From positions 1,148,464 to 1,212,463 of the forward strand of contig NZ_CP007769.1 of the NCBI RefSeq assembly GCF_000816245.1: a stretch of DNA of 64,000 nucleotides, in the 5' to 3' direction. Positions 27,031-37,276 of the stretch are shown here, piece by piece. The stretch is from Campylobacter sp. RM16704 (GTDB taxonomy: Bacteria; Campylobacterota; Campylobacteria; Campylobacterales; Campylobacteraceae). The position numbers and the translations under genes were made by a program. The notes beneath the pieces are model-generated. The model ran no database searches, was not told the DNA's origin, and was given only the letters and a program-made list of their open reading frames with translations. Position 1 is the stretch's first letter. Each line of letters begins with the position of its first letter.

Positions 27031-28083
27031 CTTTACCTCATCTTCTACTTCAAGTAAAAATCTATCCACAAGCTCATCTTCTTTTAATTTTGCTACCACT
27101 TCACCATGTCTTATAATTAAACCTTGATTTTTACCAAAAGCAATAGCCACATCAGCACCTTTAGCCTCACCCAAGGCATTTACCACACAACCCATAACAC
27201 TTATATTTAAAGGTTCTTTTATATGCTTAGTTTTTTCTTCTACTATTTTAATTGCTTTAATCAAATCACTTTGAATTCTTCCGCAAGTTGGGCATGAGAT
27301 GATATTAACTCCACTTTTTTGCACTCCACTATCTTGCAAAATCGCTCTTGCCACCTTAATCTCTTCTTCAAGCTCCCCCGTCATAGAAACTCTCATCGTA
27401 TCGCCTATACCATTTAAAAGCAAATTACCTAAAGCAATCGAACTTTTAACCGTACTATGAAATTTAGTTCCTGCTTCAGTAACCCCTAAATGGAACGGAT
27501 AATCACAAAGCGGTCTTAGAGCTTCATAAGCTTTTATGGTATTTTGTACATCTGAAGTTTTCATAGAAATTTTAATATCAAAAAAGTCTAAATCTTCTAG
27601 TAATTTTATATTATACAAAGCACTTTCGAGCATAGCCTCTATATTATAACCATATTTATCACTAAATTGCTTTTCTATAGAGCCATGATTTACCCCTATC
27701 CTAATAGGAATTTTTCTTTGTTTACAAGCGTGTACTACTTCTTTGATATTTTCTTTTGAGCCTATATTTCCTGGGTTAATTCTCACTCCATCAATAAATT
27801 CAGCACAAAAAACTGCTAACTTATAGTTAAAATGTATATCTACTATTAAAGGCAAGGGGCTTTTTACTTTGATTTCTTTTAAAGCTCTTGCATCTGCCAT
27901 ATCCAAACACGCCAAACGCACTATATTTGCACCGGCAAAATAAAGCCTATTAAGTTGCTCTAAACAACCTTCAATATCTCTTGTTTTAGTAAAAAGCATT
28001 GATTGTACCGATATAGGAGCATTTCCACCAATTAAAACATTACCTACTTTTATTTGTCTTGTTTTATACCTTTTATATTCCAT
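27013..28083 (-). CDS. ispG: 4-hydroxy-3-methylbut-2-en-1-yl diphosphate synthase
   Basis: 356 residues of the GcpE/IspG family. N-terminal TIM-barrel start [22 protein letters not shown], and the 4Fe-4S cysteines in IISCPTCGR and [17 protein letters not shown]. It makes HMBPP from MEcPP in the MEP isoprenoid pathway; the next enzyme, IspH, is also encoded in this window (39477-40313). It lies 56 bp downstream of priA. Confidence 0.97.
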   Translation of the reverse strand: MEYKRYKTRQIKVGNVLIGGNAPISVQSMLFTKTRDIEGCLEQLNRLYFAGANIVRLACLDMADARALKEIKVKSPLPLIVDIHFNYKLAVFCAEFIDGVRINPGNIGSKENIKEVVHACKQRKIPIRIGVNHGSIEKQFSDKYGYNIEAMLESALYNIKLLEDLDFFDIKISMKTSDVQNTIKAYEALRPLCDYPFHLGVTEAGTKFHSTVKSSIALGNLLLNGIGDTMRVSMTGELEEEIKVARAILQDSGVQKSGVNIISCPTCGRIQSDLIKAIKIVEEKTKHIKEPLNISVMGCVVNALGEAKGADVAIAFGKNQGLIIRHGEVVAKLKEDELVDRFLLEVEDEVKLREKD

Positions 28084-28139
28084 TTTGCTCTCACTTTTTG
28101 TTATTTTATACTTTTTTGACTTTCGTAAAATTTAAAAAG

Positions 28140-29984
28140 CTAACTAAAATCAACTGGATCTATATCACAAGTAATATTTTTAAAATTTAAAGCAAAATGT
28201 TCAAATTTTACAAGTTCTTGATGAGTATTAGCACGTAATAATACATAAAAACGCCATTTTTTATTTAGCATTTCAATACCACAAACACCATGTCCTACTA
28301 ATTGCACTTGCTTTAACTCTTGTGCTTTATTAGCTATAAATTCACATAAATTTAAAGCTTTATTTTTATCCTCATCTTCAATAATTAATCTTAAAAGTCT
28401 TTTAAATGGAGGATAAAGATCTTTTCTAATTTCCAGCTCGTCTTTTATAAAGCCATCATAATCTTGTATATATTTTTCAAAAAAAGATCTATTCTTGGTT
28501 TGTAAAAGCACCCTACCCTCACCCTTACGACCTGCACGACCAGCTACTTGCATAGCAAGGGCTAAAGTCTCTTCTAAGGCTTTAAAATTAGGTCTAAATA
28601 AATATTCATCAAGACCTAAAATCACACTTAAATCAACATTGTGATAATCATGTCCCTTAGCAAGCATAGAAGTACCTACTAAAATATCAATTTTTTTTTG
28701 ATTAAAATCTTTTAAGATCACATCAAGTTTTTTAACACTACTGATTTCATCACTGTCAAATCTTTTTATAATAGGATTAAACCCGACTAATTCTTTTTCT
28801 AAAAGTTCACAAAGTTCTGCTGTACCCATTTTTTTAGCTTCAAGCATAACTCCATTGCAAGCTGGGCAAGTTTGGTCAATTTCTTTAGTAAAATTGCAAT
28901 AATGGCATTTTAATGCATTTTTATTTTTATGTAAACTCAAAGCAATAGAACAAAAAGGACATTTAATGGTATTTGCACATTCTTTGCATAAAATTTGTCT
29001 AAAATTTGCCCTTGTGGGTAAAAATACAACAGCTTGCTTTTTATTTCTTAAGCTAATTTTTAATTCTAAAAGCAATTTTGATGAAACGCTAAGCTCACTC
29101 TCATCGTATAAAAACTGCTTTTTGCTTTCAAAAAAAGTTCCTTTAAGTCTAAAATAATGGTGTTTATAAAAACTTGTAACGCTTGGAGTAGCTGAGCCTA
29201 AAAGAACTTTTATATCCATTTTTTTTGATATAAATAAAGCTAAATCTCTAGCATTGATTTTTGGATTATTTGAAGCTTTATAAGAATTATCATGTTCTTC
29301 ATCTATAATAATTAAACCTAAATTTTTAAAAGGTAAAAACAAAGCTGATCTAGCTCCCACCACTAAAAGAGCTTTTGAATTTGCTAAATCTTGTAAATAT
29401 TCTTGCTTTTTTTTCTTAGTAATTTTAGAATGCCACAAAAAAAAATGCTCACCAAAATACACTTTTAATCTTTTTTGCATTTGCGGAGTTAGAGAAATTT
29501 CTGGCATTAAAAACAAAACTTGCTTTCCTTGCTCCAAATATTCTTTCATCAAGCTAATATAAATTTCGGTTTTACCACTTCCTGTATCGCCAAATAACAA
29601 GCTAGTTTGTTTAGTTTTTATAAATTCCAAAGCTTCTTGTTGATTTTTACTTAAACTAGGCGTTTTTTCTATATAAATTTTTTCACTTTTATATTCTTTA
29701 ATACTTTCAAACATACCTAAAACAAAGGCTATTTTACTAGCATAATAATAAGTGATAAACTGGGCAAGCTCATATTGGTATAATGTAAGCTTAAAGCCTG
29801 TTTTCTCTTTTATAGTTTGAGTTTTAAATTCAGGTTTTTGGCATTTTTGCAATATTATAGCTTTAAGATTTTTCTTGTTTACAAGATCTACTATAACTTC
29901 ATCTAAAATTTCAAATTCTTTTTTACTCTCATAAGTTAATACATCTAAATAATATCCCTTAATAGCAAGCTGATAAAAATTCAA
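28140..29984 (-). CDS. priA: Primosomal replication restart helicase PriA
   Basis: 614 residues, shorter than E. coli PriA (about 730), with a reduced DNA-binding N-terminus (about 1-110). Helicase motifs: Walker A LLFGDTGSGKTEIY, Walker B/DEEH in LIIIDEEHDNSY, and QVAGRAGRKGEGRV. The zinc-binding cysteine array CKECANTIKCPFC, then CHYCNFTKEIDQTCPAC, lies between the RecA lobes. It reloads the replisome at stalled forks. It overlaps the upstream pseudopilin gene by 4 bp. Confidence 0.96.
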   Translation of the reverse strand: MNFYQLAIKGYYLDVLTYESKKEFEILDEVIVDLVNKKNLKAIILQKCQKPEFKTQTIKEKTGFKLTLYQYELAQFITYYYASKIAFVLGMFESIKEYKSEKIYIEKTPSLSKNQQEALEFIKTKQTSLLFGDTGSGKTEIYISLMKEYLEQGKQVLFLMPEISLTPQMQKRLKVYFGEHFFLWHSKITKKKKQEYLQDLANSKALLVVGARSALFLPFKNLGLIIIDEEHDNSYKASNNPKINARDLALFISKKMDIKVLLGSATPSVTSFYKHHYFRLKGTFFESKKQFLYDESELSVSSKLLLELKISLRNKKQAVVFLPTRANFRQILCKECANTIKCPFCSIALSLHKNKNALKCHYCNFTKEIDQTCPACNGVMLEAKKMGTAELCELLEKELVGFNPIIKRFDSDEISSVKKLDVILKDFNQKKIDILVGTSMLAKGHDYHNVDLSVILGLDEYLFRPNFKALEETLALAMQVAGRAGRKGEGRVLLQTKNRSFFEKYIQDYDGFIKDELEIRKDLYPPFKRLLRLIIEDEDKNKALNLCEFIANKAQELKQVQLVGHGVCGIEMLNKKWRFYVLLRANTHQELVKFEHFALNFKNITCDIDPVDFS

Positions 29985-30457
29985 AATCCATAATCCTTAC
30001 AATTTAAACTTACACATTCTAAAAAAACTTTTTCACTATTATAAGCAAAATCTATATAATTTTTGGTGCTTATAAAAAATCTATATTTGGTATTTTCTAC
30101 TTTCATCCATGATTTCTTGCTTGAGATAATTGGTTTTTCTAATATACTATATAAACAACAATTCTCACCTTTGCAATTTTGAGTTTGGATATTAGAACAA
30201 AAAAATAATTTCTGATTTTCAACATTTATTAAAGCATCATCTAAAATTTTAGGGAAATCAGTATTTTCTTTAAATACAAATTGATTTCTAATTAAAGCCA
30301 AAGAAGAATTTATAACTTCTAATTCACTTTTTAATTTAATCATTTTTGCATCATTTATGCTAAAGGAAAAATGTGGATAAGCAATTGCAGAAAGAATTGC
30401 AATAATTAAAATACAAAACACAAGCTCTATTAAAGTAAAAGCTCTTTTTGTTTGCAT
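29981..30457 (-). CDS. Type IV pilin-like / pseudopilin protein
   Basis: 158 residues beginning MQTKRAFTLIELVFCILIIA: a class III prepilin leader with the Phe+1, Thr/Leu/Ile/Glu+5 methylation and cleavage motif and a hydrophobic N-terminal helix. The C-terminal domain has several cysteines (FFCSNIQTQNCKGENCCLYS). Campylobacter makes no long type IV pili but uses related Cts proteins for DNA uptake and transformation, so a competence or type II-like role is the best inference. It lies between priA (4-bp overlap) and the ZapA-like gene (stop codon abutting the ATG). Confidence 0.82.
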   Translation of the reverse strand: MQTKRAFTLIELVFCILIIAILSAIAYPHFSFSINDAKMIKLKSELEVINSSLALIRNQFVFKENTDFPKILDDALINVENQKLFFCSNIQTQNCKGENCCLYSILEKPIISSKKSWMKVENTKYRFFISTKNYIDFAYNSEKVFLECVSLNCKDYGF

Positions 30458-30697
30458 TTATTTTATTTCTTCATCGATAGTATTGATAAGTTTATTTAGT
30501 TCTTTTTTTAAAATATAATTCTCATAGCTAAGCTTTACAAAAGTATTAATGAAATTTGCAAGTTCTATTTTTCCAGTGCCACTGGAAATTAAAGCAATTT
30601 CATCTTCAAGATGGTTTGCAAATTCATTACTACAAGTTACTACAAAATCTTTTGCATAAACATTGATTGTAACTTTTCTTTGGTTATTGTTTGCCAA
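30458..30697 (-). CDS. Small ZapA-like protein
   Basis: 79 residues, starting TTG at 30697 with GAGG 6 nt upstream; no ATG fits. The N-terminal strand KVTINVYAKDFVVTCSNEFANHLED resembles the ZapA beta-strand plus helix start (x-V-x-I-x-G-x-x-Y-x-V), and the C-terminal half is a long helix as in ZapA. ZapA tetramers crosslink FtsZ filaments. The match is by pattern only. It overlaps the coiled-coil gene by 14 bp. Confidence 0.7.
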   Translation of the reverse strand: MANNNQRKVTINVYAKDFVVTCSNEFANHLEDEIALISSGTGKIELANFINTFVKLSYENYILKKELNKLINTIDEEIK

Positions 30698-30917
30698 GAA
30701 CGGCCTCTATTTTTTTAATTACATCTTCACTTTCAATATTTTTATTTTTTAATTCTTCCTCTAAACGAGTAATTTGATTGCTTTTAGCTTCATTTTGTGC
30801 TTTTACGCTAACTAATTCATTTCTTAAATTTTCATTTATTTCGCAAACTTCATTATATTTAGCCAAGAGCTCATTTACCTTATCTGTCATAGTATTAATT
30901 ATTCTTTCATCATACAT
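30684..30917 (-). CDS. Small coiled-coil protein (ZapB-like candidate)
   Basis: 77 residues, nearly all one heptad-repeat coiled coil (NTMTDKVNELLAKYNEV, then ENLRNELVSVKAQNEA), length and architecture like ZapB or the coiled-coil protein encoded beside zapA in pseudomonads. It precedes the ZapA-like gene with a 14-bp overlap. The start ATG at 30917 follows a GGC/AAAAA stretch with a weak ribosome site. Function inferred only. Confidence 0.7.
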   Translation of the reverse strand: MYDERIINTMTDKVNELLAKYNEVCEINENLRNELVSVKAQNEAKSNQITRLEEELKNKNIESEDVIKKIEAVLGKQ

Positions 30918-31071
30918 ATTTTTTTGCCTTTTTGAATTTAATAAATTTAGAGTATTAAATGTATAATTGTAACAAAAAAAAATTTAATTTTATATAGCAT
31001 TTTGTTTTAAAATTTAAATTTTTACAAAAAATTTTGTGTAAAATTAGCAAAAATACAAGTTAGGAAAATTT

Positions 31072-33045
31072 ATGTTTAAACTTACTAGTGATTTTAAGCC
31101 AAGTCCTGATCAAAAACAAGCCATTGATGGTATAGTAAAAAGCATTAAAGCAGGTAATAAATACCAAACTTTACTAGGCGTTACAGGCAGTGGAAAAACC
31201 TTCACTATGGCAAATATCATTAAAAACTTAAATATGCCTACTCTTATCATGAGCCACAACAAAAGCTTATGTGCACAACTTTATAGCGAATTTAAAGGTT
31301 TTTTTGTAAACAACCATGTGGAATATTTTATAAGTTATTATGATTATTATCAACCAGAAGCTTACATACCAAGAACCGATGTTTTTATAGAAAAAGATAG
31401 CTCTACGAATGAAGATTTAGAAAGATTAAGACTTAGTGCAAGTGCTTCACTTTTAAGTTATGATGATGTTATTTGTATAGCAAGTGTTTCGGCAAATTAC
31501 GGCTTAGGCAATCCTAATGAGTATGTTGGTATGGTCATGATTTTAGAGCAAAATATGCAAATAAATCAAAAAGAACTTTTAAAAAAACTTGTAAATATGG
31601 GCTATAAGCGTAATGATAATTTCTTTGATAGGGCTGATTTTAGGGTCAATGGAGATATTATTGATATATATCCGGCTTATTATGAAGATGAAGCTATTAG
31701 ACTTGAATTTTTTGGTGATGAACTTGAAGCAATGTATCATTATAACATTTTAGAAAATAAAAAAGGTAAAGATTTAAAAAAATTTATACTTTATCCTACA
31801 AGTCAATTTAGCGTAGGTGAAGCAAGGCTTAAAGAAGCAATCAAAGGTATAAAAGCTGAACTAAATGAACGCCTAGCATATTTTGAAAACGAAAATAAAT
31901 TAGTAGAAGCACAAAGATTAAAGCAAAGGGTAGAATTTGACCTTGAAATGCTTCAAAGCACAGGTATGTGCAAGGGGGTAGAAAATTATGCTTTACATTT
32001 AACAGGATTAAAAAGCGGGGATACTCCTTATACACTATTTGATTATTTTGCAATAAAAAATCAAGATTTTTTAGTAATTGTTGATGAATCTCATGTTTCA
32101 TTACCTCAATTTCGTGGTATGTTTGCAGGAGACAGAAGTAGAAAGCAAACCTTGGTTGATTATGGATTTCGTTTGCCTAGTGCCTTAGATAATAGGCCTT
32201 TGATGTTTGATGAATTTATTAATAAAAATTGTAAATTTTTATTTGTTTCAGCTACTCCTGCACCATTAGAACTTGAACTAAGCAAAAAAAATATCTTTCA
32301 TCAAATCATGCGTCCAACAGGACTTTTAGATCCTAAAATAGAAATCAAAGATAGTGACAATCAAGTTGAAATTTTATATGATGAAGCAAAAAAAGTCATA
32401 GAGCGTGGTGAAAGAGTTTTAATCACCGTTTTAACTAAGAAAATGGCTGAAGAACTTAGCAAATATTACTTAGAGCTTGGCTTAAAAGTAAAATATATGC
32501 ATTCAGAAATTGATGCAATTGAGCGTAATGAGATTATTCGTGGTTTAAGAAGTGGTGCATTTGACATTTTAATAGGTATTAATCTTTTAAGAGAAGGACT
32601 TGACTTACCTGAAGTTTCGCTTATAGCTATAATGGATGCAGATAAAGAAGGCTTTTTAAGGAGTACTACTGCACTCATTCAGACTATGGGACGAGCTGCT
32701 AGAAATGTAAATGGCAAAGTATTACTTTTTGCTAAAAAAATTACAAAATCTATGCAAGAAGCTATTGATACTACTAGCGAAAGAAGAGTTTTGCAAGAAG
32801 CTTATAATAAAAAATACAATATCACACCAACTTCAGTAACAAGGAATATAGAAGAGAGTTTAAAACAAAACCTTGAGCAAGGAGAAATTTATCGCAAAGG
32901 CAAAGAACTTGAAAAAATGCCTGCTAAAGAACGGGCTAAAATAGTAAAAGAGTTAAGAAAGCAAATGTTAGAAGCAGCTAAAAATCTTGAATTTGAAAAA
33001 GCTGCAATGTTTAGAGATGAAATTAATAAACTAAAAATTTTATAG
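31072..33045 (+). CDS. uvrB: Excinuclease ABC subunit B
   Basis: 657 residues. Walker A GVTGSGKT (36-43), beta-hairpin region [12 protein letters not shown], helicase motifs [25 protein letters not shown] and [10 protein letters not shown], and a C-terminal UVR motif ([24 protein letters not shown]). It is the damage-verification helicase of nucleotide excision repair, loaded by UvrA and cut with UvrC. Divergent from the ZapB-like gene; a tgtgTAAAAT -10 lies near 31039. Confidence 0.98.
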   Translation: MFKLTSDFKPSPDQKQAIDGIVKSIKAGNKYQTLLGVTGSGKTFTMANIIKNLNMPTLIMSHNKSLCAQLYSEFKGFFVNNHVEYFISYYDYYQPEAYIPRTDVFIEKDSSTNEDLERLRLSASASLLSYDDVICIASVSANYGLGNPNEYVGMVMILEQNMQINQKELLKKLVNMGYKRNDNFFDRADFRVNGDIIDIYPAYYEDEAIRLEFFGDELEAMYHYNILENKKGKDLKKFILYPTSQFSVGEARLKEAIKGIKAELNERLAYFENENKLVEAQRLKQRVEFDLEMLQSTGMCKGVENYALHLTGLKSGDTPYTLFDYFAIKNQDFLVIVDESHVSLPQFRGMFAGDRSRKQTLVDYGFRLPSALDNRPLMFDEFINKNCKFLFVSATPAPLELELSKKNIFHQIMRPTGLLDPKIEIKDSDNQVEILYDEAKKVIERGERVLITVLTKKMAEELSKYYLELGLKVKYMHSEIDAIERNEIIRGLRSGAFDILIGINLLREGLDLPEVSLIAIMDADKEGFLRSTTALIQTMGRAARNVNGKVLLFAKKITKSMQEAIDTTSERRVLQEAYNKKYNITPTSVTRNIEESLKQNLEQGEIYRKGKELEKMPAKERAKIVKELRKQMLEAAKNLEFEKAAMFRDEINKLKIL

Positions 33046-33053
33046 GAGAAAAA

Positions 33054-35012
33054 ATGAAAAAAATACTCACTCAAATTATTGTCTTTTATTTTTTGTTTGT
33101 AAGTATATTCACTATCAATAGGATTACTATGCAAATTAATTTTATTCCACACAAAATTATGGAAAACAATTTTAATGATATATTTAAAATGTATTTTTAT
33201 GGAATTTATCATGATATTAGATTTTTAAGTGTTGCTTTTTTACCACTTTTATTTTGCGGATTTATTGCTTTAATATTTTCTCATCTTAACTACAAAAAAC
33301 CAGTGATACTTATGGGGGGGGGGGTATATAAGCTATATGGCATTATCTCAAGTATTTATATAGTATTCATAGCCTATATAAGCATAACTTTTTCTTTTGC
33401 AAAATATTACTACTACGAACTTTATAATGATAAATTTAATGTTTTTTTATTTAGTGTAAAAAATGATAATACTAGTACCATTTTAGATATTATTTATAAT
33501 GATTATCCTATTTTAAAAATCTTAATTTTAATTATATCTATTTCTTTATTTTGTGTGTTTTTAAATTTAAAAATTATCCGTTATAAAAATACGACAAATA
33601 GTTATAAAATTTATATCTTACTAATCTTAAACACTATTTTGATTTTTATGTACATATTGGCTCTTAGAGGACCATTTAAACATGTAGCTCTTAATGTGCA
33701 AAACTATTCTTTTAGCGAATTTAAAGTTATAAATGATATTATGGTAAATCCCATCATGGCATTTTCTTGGGCTTATAAACAACACAAAGAAGAAGAGAAA
33801 TTAAAATATATAAACAAAGAACAAGCTCTTCTAATACAAAATCAACTCTTTCCTTGTATATATACAAGTAAAGAAAATATATTTGCATCAAAATATAATC
33901 CGAGCGTATTTCTTAATATAATGGAAAGTTTTGGTTTAGAAATTTATCATTTCAATAACGAAACTAACAATTTTTTAGGCTCATTAAAACACCATTTCGA
34001 AGAAGACTTCATATTTGAAAGATTTTTGCCTGCAAGTAATGGAACAATACCTACTATTGCTAATTTACTATTTATCAGTCCTTTTTCAAATATTTCAACA
34101 AGCAAATTTCAAACAATAAAGTTACCCCTTACTCCTATTGAAATTTACAAAAAAGCAGGCTATAAAGTTATTTTTATAAGTGCAGGTAACGGATCTTGGC
34201 AAAATATTAAAGCATATTTAAAAACTCAAGGTGTTGATGAAATCATAGATGAAAATACTCTAATAAAAGAATATCCAGAAGCTAAGACAACACAAAACGG
34301 CTATGGCATAGCAGATGAATATCTTTATAAAAAAGTTTTAGAAATTTTACAAAATCATCCTCAAAAAACACTTATAATTAGTTTGACAATATCTAATCAT
34401 CCTCCTTTTAATTTAGATTACAATATAAATATTAATTTTAACAAAATTCCAAAAGAATTATTGAAACTTTTACCTTTTAACCAAGATAAACAAATTAGAA
34501 TTTTAAAAGCTTATACCTATGCAAATGATGAATTTGGAAAATTTCTCGATAAATTCAAAAATAGTAACATTAAAAATCAAGTTATTATTGCAGCAACAGG
34601 AGATCATAGAACTAGAGATTTAAAAATAACAAGAACTGATATTAAAGCTTTTTCCTTAGGAGTTCCTTTTTATATTTATATACCAAAAAAAATGCAATTT
34701 GATGTTTATTACGATAAATATCGTGTTGGCTCACACAAAGATATTTTTCCAACTCTATATAATTTAAGTCTTAATAAGGTAAAATATTTAAGCTTAGGTG
34801 GAAGAGATATGTTAAGCAAACCTTTAAATCAAAAACTAGAATTTGCTATTAATGACAATTTATGGATAGATAACAACGGAGTATATATAGAAAGTAAAGG
34901 ATTTTCATTCAAAGATCAAAAAACTTTAATAAATACTGATAAAGAAATTAACTTAAATAATTTTCAAAAAACTTTCATCAACTATATCAAGATTACAACT
35001 GGTGGCAATTGA
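33054..35012 (+). CDS. Phase-variable LtaS/OpgB-like phosphoglycerol (or phosphoethanolamine) transferase
   Basis: 652 residues. Five N-terminal membrane segments (about 5-22, 55-78, 98-120, 145-165, 180-200) and a periplasmic sulfatase-fold domain (about 280-610). Active-site cues: VFLNIMESFG (metal site, about 285-294), NGTIPTI with a candidate catalytic Thr (about 330) and AATGDHRTRD (about 513-519). Known relatives transfer phosphoglycerol or related head groups to surface or periplasmic glycans. A G11 tract at codons 87-91, between helices 2 and 3, makes it phase variable (ON here). The gene starts 8 bp after uvrB and ends in a strong bidirectional terminator. Confidence 0.85.
   Translation: MKKILTQIIVFYFLFVSIFTINRITMQINFIPHKIMENNFNDIFKMYFYGIYHDIRFLSVAFLPLLFCGFIALIFSHLNYKKPVILMGGGVYKLYGIISSIYIVFIAYISITFSFAKYYYYELYNDKFNVFLFSVKNDNTSTILDIIYNDYPILKILILIISISLFCVFLNLKIIRYKNTTNSYKIYILLILNTILIFMYILALRGPFKHVALNVQNYSFSEFKVINDIMVNPIMAFSWAYKQHKEEEKLKYINKEQALLIQNQLFPCIYTSKENIFASKYNPSVFLNIMESFGLEIYHFNNETNNFLGSLKHHFEEDFIFERFLPASNGTIPTIANLLFISPFSNISTSKFQTIKLPLTPIEIYKKAGYKVIFISAGNGSWQNIKAYLKTQGVDEIIDENTLIKEYPEAKTTQNGYGIADEYLYKKVLEILQNHPQKTLIISLTISNHPPFNLDYNININFNKIPKELLKLLPFNQDKQIRILKAYTYANDEFGKFLDKFKNSNIKNQVIIAATGDHRTRDLKITRTDIKAFSLGVPFYIYIPKKMQFDVYYDKYRVGSHKDIFPTLYNLSLNKVKYLSLGGRDMLSKPLNQKLEFAINDNLWIDNNGVYIESKGFSFKDQKTLINTDKEINLNNFQKTFINYIKITTGGN
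33314..33324 (+). repeat. Homopolymeric G11 contingency tract
   Basis: Eleven G spanning codons for M-G-G-G-V. With 12 G the frame ends after M-G-G-G-G-I; with 10 G it ends at a TAG thirteen codons after the tract. Either change removes the catalytic domain. In-frame, therefore ON, in this sequence. Confidence 0.92.
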
Positions 35013-35025
35013 ATATGAGAATCCA

Positions 35026-35065
35026 AAATAAAATAGATCTAGAATAATCTAGATCTATTTTATTT
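35026..35065. terminator. Bidirectional terminator between the transferase gene and efp
   Basis: Perfect 18-bp inverted repeat (35026-35043 and 35048-35065, loop ATAA) with A/T-rich outer stem and GATC-containing core. It overlaps the efp stop codon. It would form a stem with flanking T-rich RNA in both directions. Confidence 0.85.
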
Positions 35066-35629
35066 GTTTGCTCTTTCTATATATTCACCGCGTATAGTAT
35101 CAACACGAATAACCTCACCTTCTAATACATGAAAAGGAATTTGTACTACCGCACCTGTTTCCAAAGTAGCTGGTTTTTTGTTTGAACCTTGAGTATCACC
35201 TTTGAAATTTGGAGCTGTTTCAATGATTTTAAGCTCCATTACTTGAGGCACTTCCACACCAATTGCTTTTCCATTGTGAAATAAAACATCTACCATAGTT
35301 CCATCAAGCATCCATTTTTTAGCTTCACCTACATCCTCATCGCTAATTGCAACTTGTTCATAAGTTTGAGTATCCATAAATTGGCAATTTTCACCATCAT
35401 CATATAAATACTGCATTTGTTTTTCTTCTAAATTTGGAGATTCGCATTTATCCCCTGCGTGGAAAGTTTTTTCTAAAACCTTACCATCAATAAAAGATTT
35501 AATTTTAATACGCACAAAAGCAGGACCTTTGCCTGGTTTTACATGTTGGTATTCTACAATTTTAAAAGGAATACCATCAATTTCTATTTTTAAACCCTTT
35601 TTTAAATCTCCCATTCCATAAGAAGCCAT
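35060..35629 (-). CDS. efp: Translation elongation factor P
   Basis: 189 residues with the three-OB-fold EF-P layout. The tip lysine K34 sits in [10 protein letters not shown], the position that is beta-lysylated in other bacteria. The C-terminal signature is [23 protein letters not shown]-like. EF-P relieves ribosome stalling at polyproline stretches. It is separated from serA by a hairpin, so it likely has its own promoter in 35630-35670. Confidence 0.97.
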   Translation of the reverse strand: MASYGMGDLKKGLKIEIDGIPFKIVEYQHVKPGKGPAFVRIKIKSFIDGKVLEKTFHAGDKCESPNLEEKQMQYLYDDGENCQFMDTQTYEQVAISDEDVGEAKKWMLDGTMVDVLFHNGKAIGVEVPQVMELKIIETAPNFKGDTQGSNKKPATLETGAVVQIPFHVLEGEVIRVDTIRGEYIERANK

Positions 35630-35670
35630 ATAATTTCCTTAATTTTAAAATTAAAAAATAATTGTAACAA

Positions 35671-35693
35671 TTAAGGCTTATAAAAAGCCTTAA
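35671..35693 (-). terminator. Terminator at the end of serA
   Basis: TTAAGGCTT/AAGCCTTAA 9-bp stem with a 5-nt loop over the serA stop codon, followed on the minus strand by a T-rich stretch. It separates the pheS-to-serA cluster from efp. Confidence 0.65.
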
Positions 35694-37276
35694 ATTTCTG
35701 CATATTCTGCAAAAATACAAGCATCAACAGCTCTTAACTCTTCAAGTAAAGCTTTTGAAATTTTTGTATCAAGTAAAATTACAGCCAAAGCTTTTCCAAA
35801 ACCATTTCTACCAAGTCTAAAATCAGCAATATTGACATTATTTTTAGCTAAAATTCCACTAACATTAGCAATAACTCCTGGTATGTCATTGTTGTTTAAA
35901 ATAATCATTTTTCCTTTTGGTTTAAAATCCACATCAAAACCGTTTAATTCTACTATTCTTTGTTCATTTTCTCCGAAAATAGTTCCTGAGATAGAAAGGC
36001 TGGAATTATCTGTAATCACCTTGATAGTAACTTTATTGCTATATCCACTAATTGGTAAAACATAAGAAGAAAGTTCTACACCCTTATCTTTAGCTACAAA
36101 ATGTGCATTAATATAGTTGATATTTTCGCCTAAAATTCCTCTTAAAACACTTACTGCTGCAAAAGTTAACAAAGACTCATTATATTCACTAATTTGTCCT
36201 TCACTTTCAAGCTTGATAGCTTTAATAGGAGTTTTATCAAGCTGAGCAGCCAAAAATCCCATTTTTGAAATAAGCTCTATATAAGGTGCTACAAAACTTG
36301 GTAAGTCTTCAGTTTTGATTGGTAAATTTAAAGCATTAGGGTAAGAAATTCCTCTTGCAGCATTTAAAGCTTGTTCGCATGCTTGAATAGCAATATTTTC
36401 TTGACTTTCTAAAGTATTTGCTCCAAGATGAGAAGTAACTGAAACATTTTCAAAGTCTAAAAATGGATGATTAGTTGCTGGTTCTTTATTAAACACATCT
36501 ATACCAAGCCAAGCTATTTTGCCACTTCTTAAACCCTCGCATAGTGCATCTTCATTATAAAGACCACCTCTAGCACAGTTAATCAATCTAATACCATTTT
36601 TCATTTTATTTATTTCATCAAAAGAAATCATATCTGTGGTTTCTTTTGTTTTTGGTGTATGTATAGTAATAAAATCACTTTGAGTTAAAATAACATCTAA
36701 AGAATTTACACATTCAATGCCCAAATCTGTCATTTTAGAAGCTACCACATAAGGATCATAAGCAATAACTTTCATTCCAAAAGCTTTTGCACGTATAGCC
36801 ACTCTTGAACCAATATTTCCAAAACCTATAACTCCTAAGGTTTTATTCATAAGTTCAACACCATACCATTTTTCTCTTTCCCATCTCCTTTGCACTTTTA
36901 AAAAATTATGAGCATTTACAAAGGATCTTGCAGAGCATAATAAATGATTCATAGTAAGTTCAACCGCTGCTATAGTGTTTGCTGTTGGTACATTCATAAC
37001 AATAATACCTTTTTTAGAGCATTCTTCTATATCTACATTATCAACTCCTACACCTGCTCTAACTAAAGCTTTTAAATTTTTGCAAGCATTAATAAACTTT
37101 AAATCCACATCAGTAGAACTTCTAGTAATAGCTACATCAACATCGCTAAGTTTTGTTAAAAGTTCATCTTTAGATAAATGTGCTGCTTTAATAAGCTCTA
37201 TATCTTCAGCTTTTCTTAAAAGTTCAACACCTTTATCTAATATTGCATCACACACAATAATTTTTTTCATAGCCAA
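35690..37276 (-). CDS. serA: D-3-phosphoglycerate dehydrogenase
   Basis: 528 residues, the long SerA type. NAD-binding GVIGFGNIGSRVA (about 150), substrate-domain RAGVGVDNVDI, catalytic region INCARGGLYNEDAL, an intervening ASB domain (about 320-450) and a C-terminal ACT domain (IPGVIANVSGILAKNNVNIA) that mediates serine feedback. It commits 3-phosphoglycerate to serine synthesis. It overlaps the preceding small gene by 10 bp. Confidence 0.97.
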   Translation of the reverse strand: MAMKKIIVCDAILDKGVELLRKAEDIELIKAAHLSKDELLTKLSDVDVAITRSSTDVDLKFINACKNLKALVRAGVGVDNVDIEECSKKGIIVMNVPTANTIAAVELTMNHLLCSARSFVNAHNFLKVQRRWEREKWYGVELMNKTLGVIGFGNIGSRVAIRAKAFGMKVIAYDPYVVASKMTDLGIECVNSLDVILTQSDFITIHTPKTKETTDMISFDEINKMKNGIRLINCARGGLYNEDALCEGLRSGKIAWLGIDVFNKEPATNHPFLDFENVSVTSHLGANTLESQENIAIQACEQALNAARGISYPNALNLPIKTEDLPSFVAPYIELISKMGFLAAQLDKTPIKAIKLESEGQISEYNESLLTFAAVSVLRGILGENINYINAHFVAKDKGVELSSYVLPISGYSNKVTIKVITDNSSLSISGTIFGENEQRIVELNGFDVDFKPKGKMIILNNNDIPGVIANVSGILAKNNVNIADFRLGRNGFGKALAVILLDTKISKALLEELRAVDACIFAEYAEI

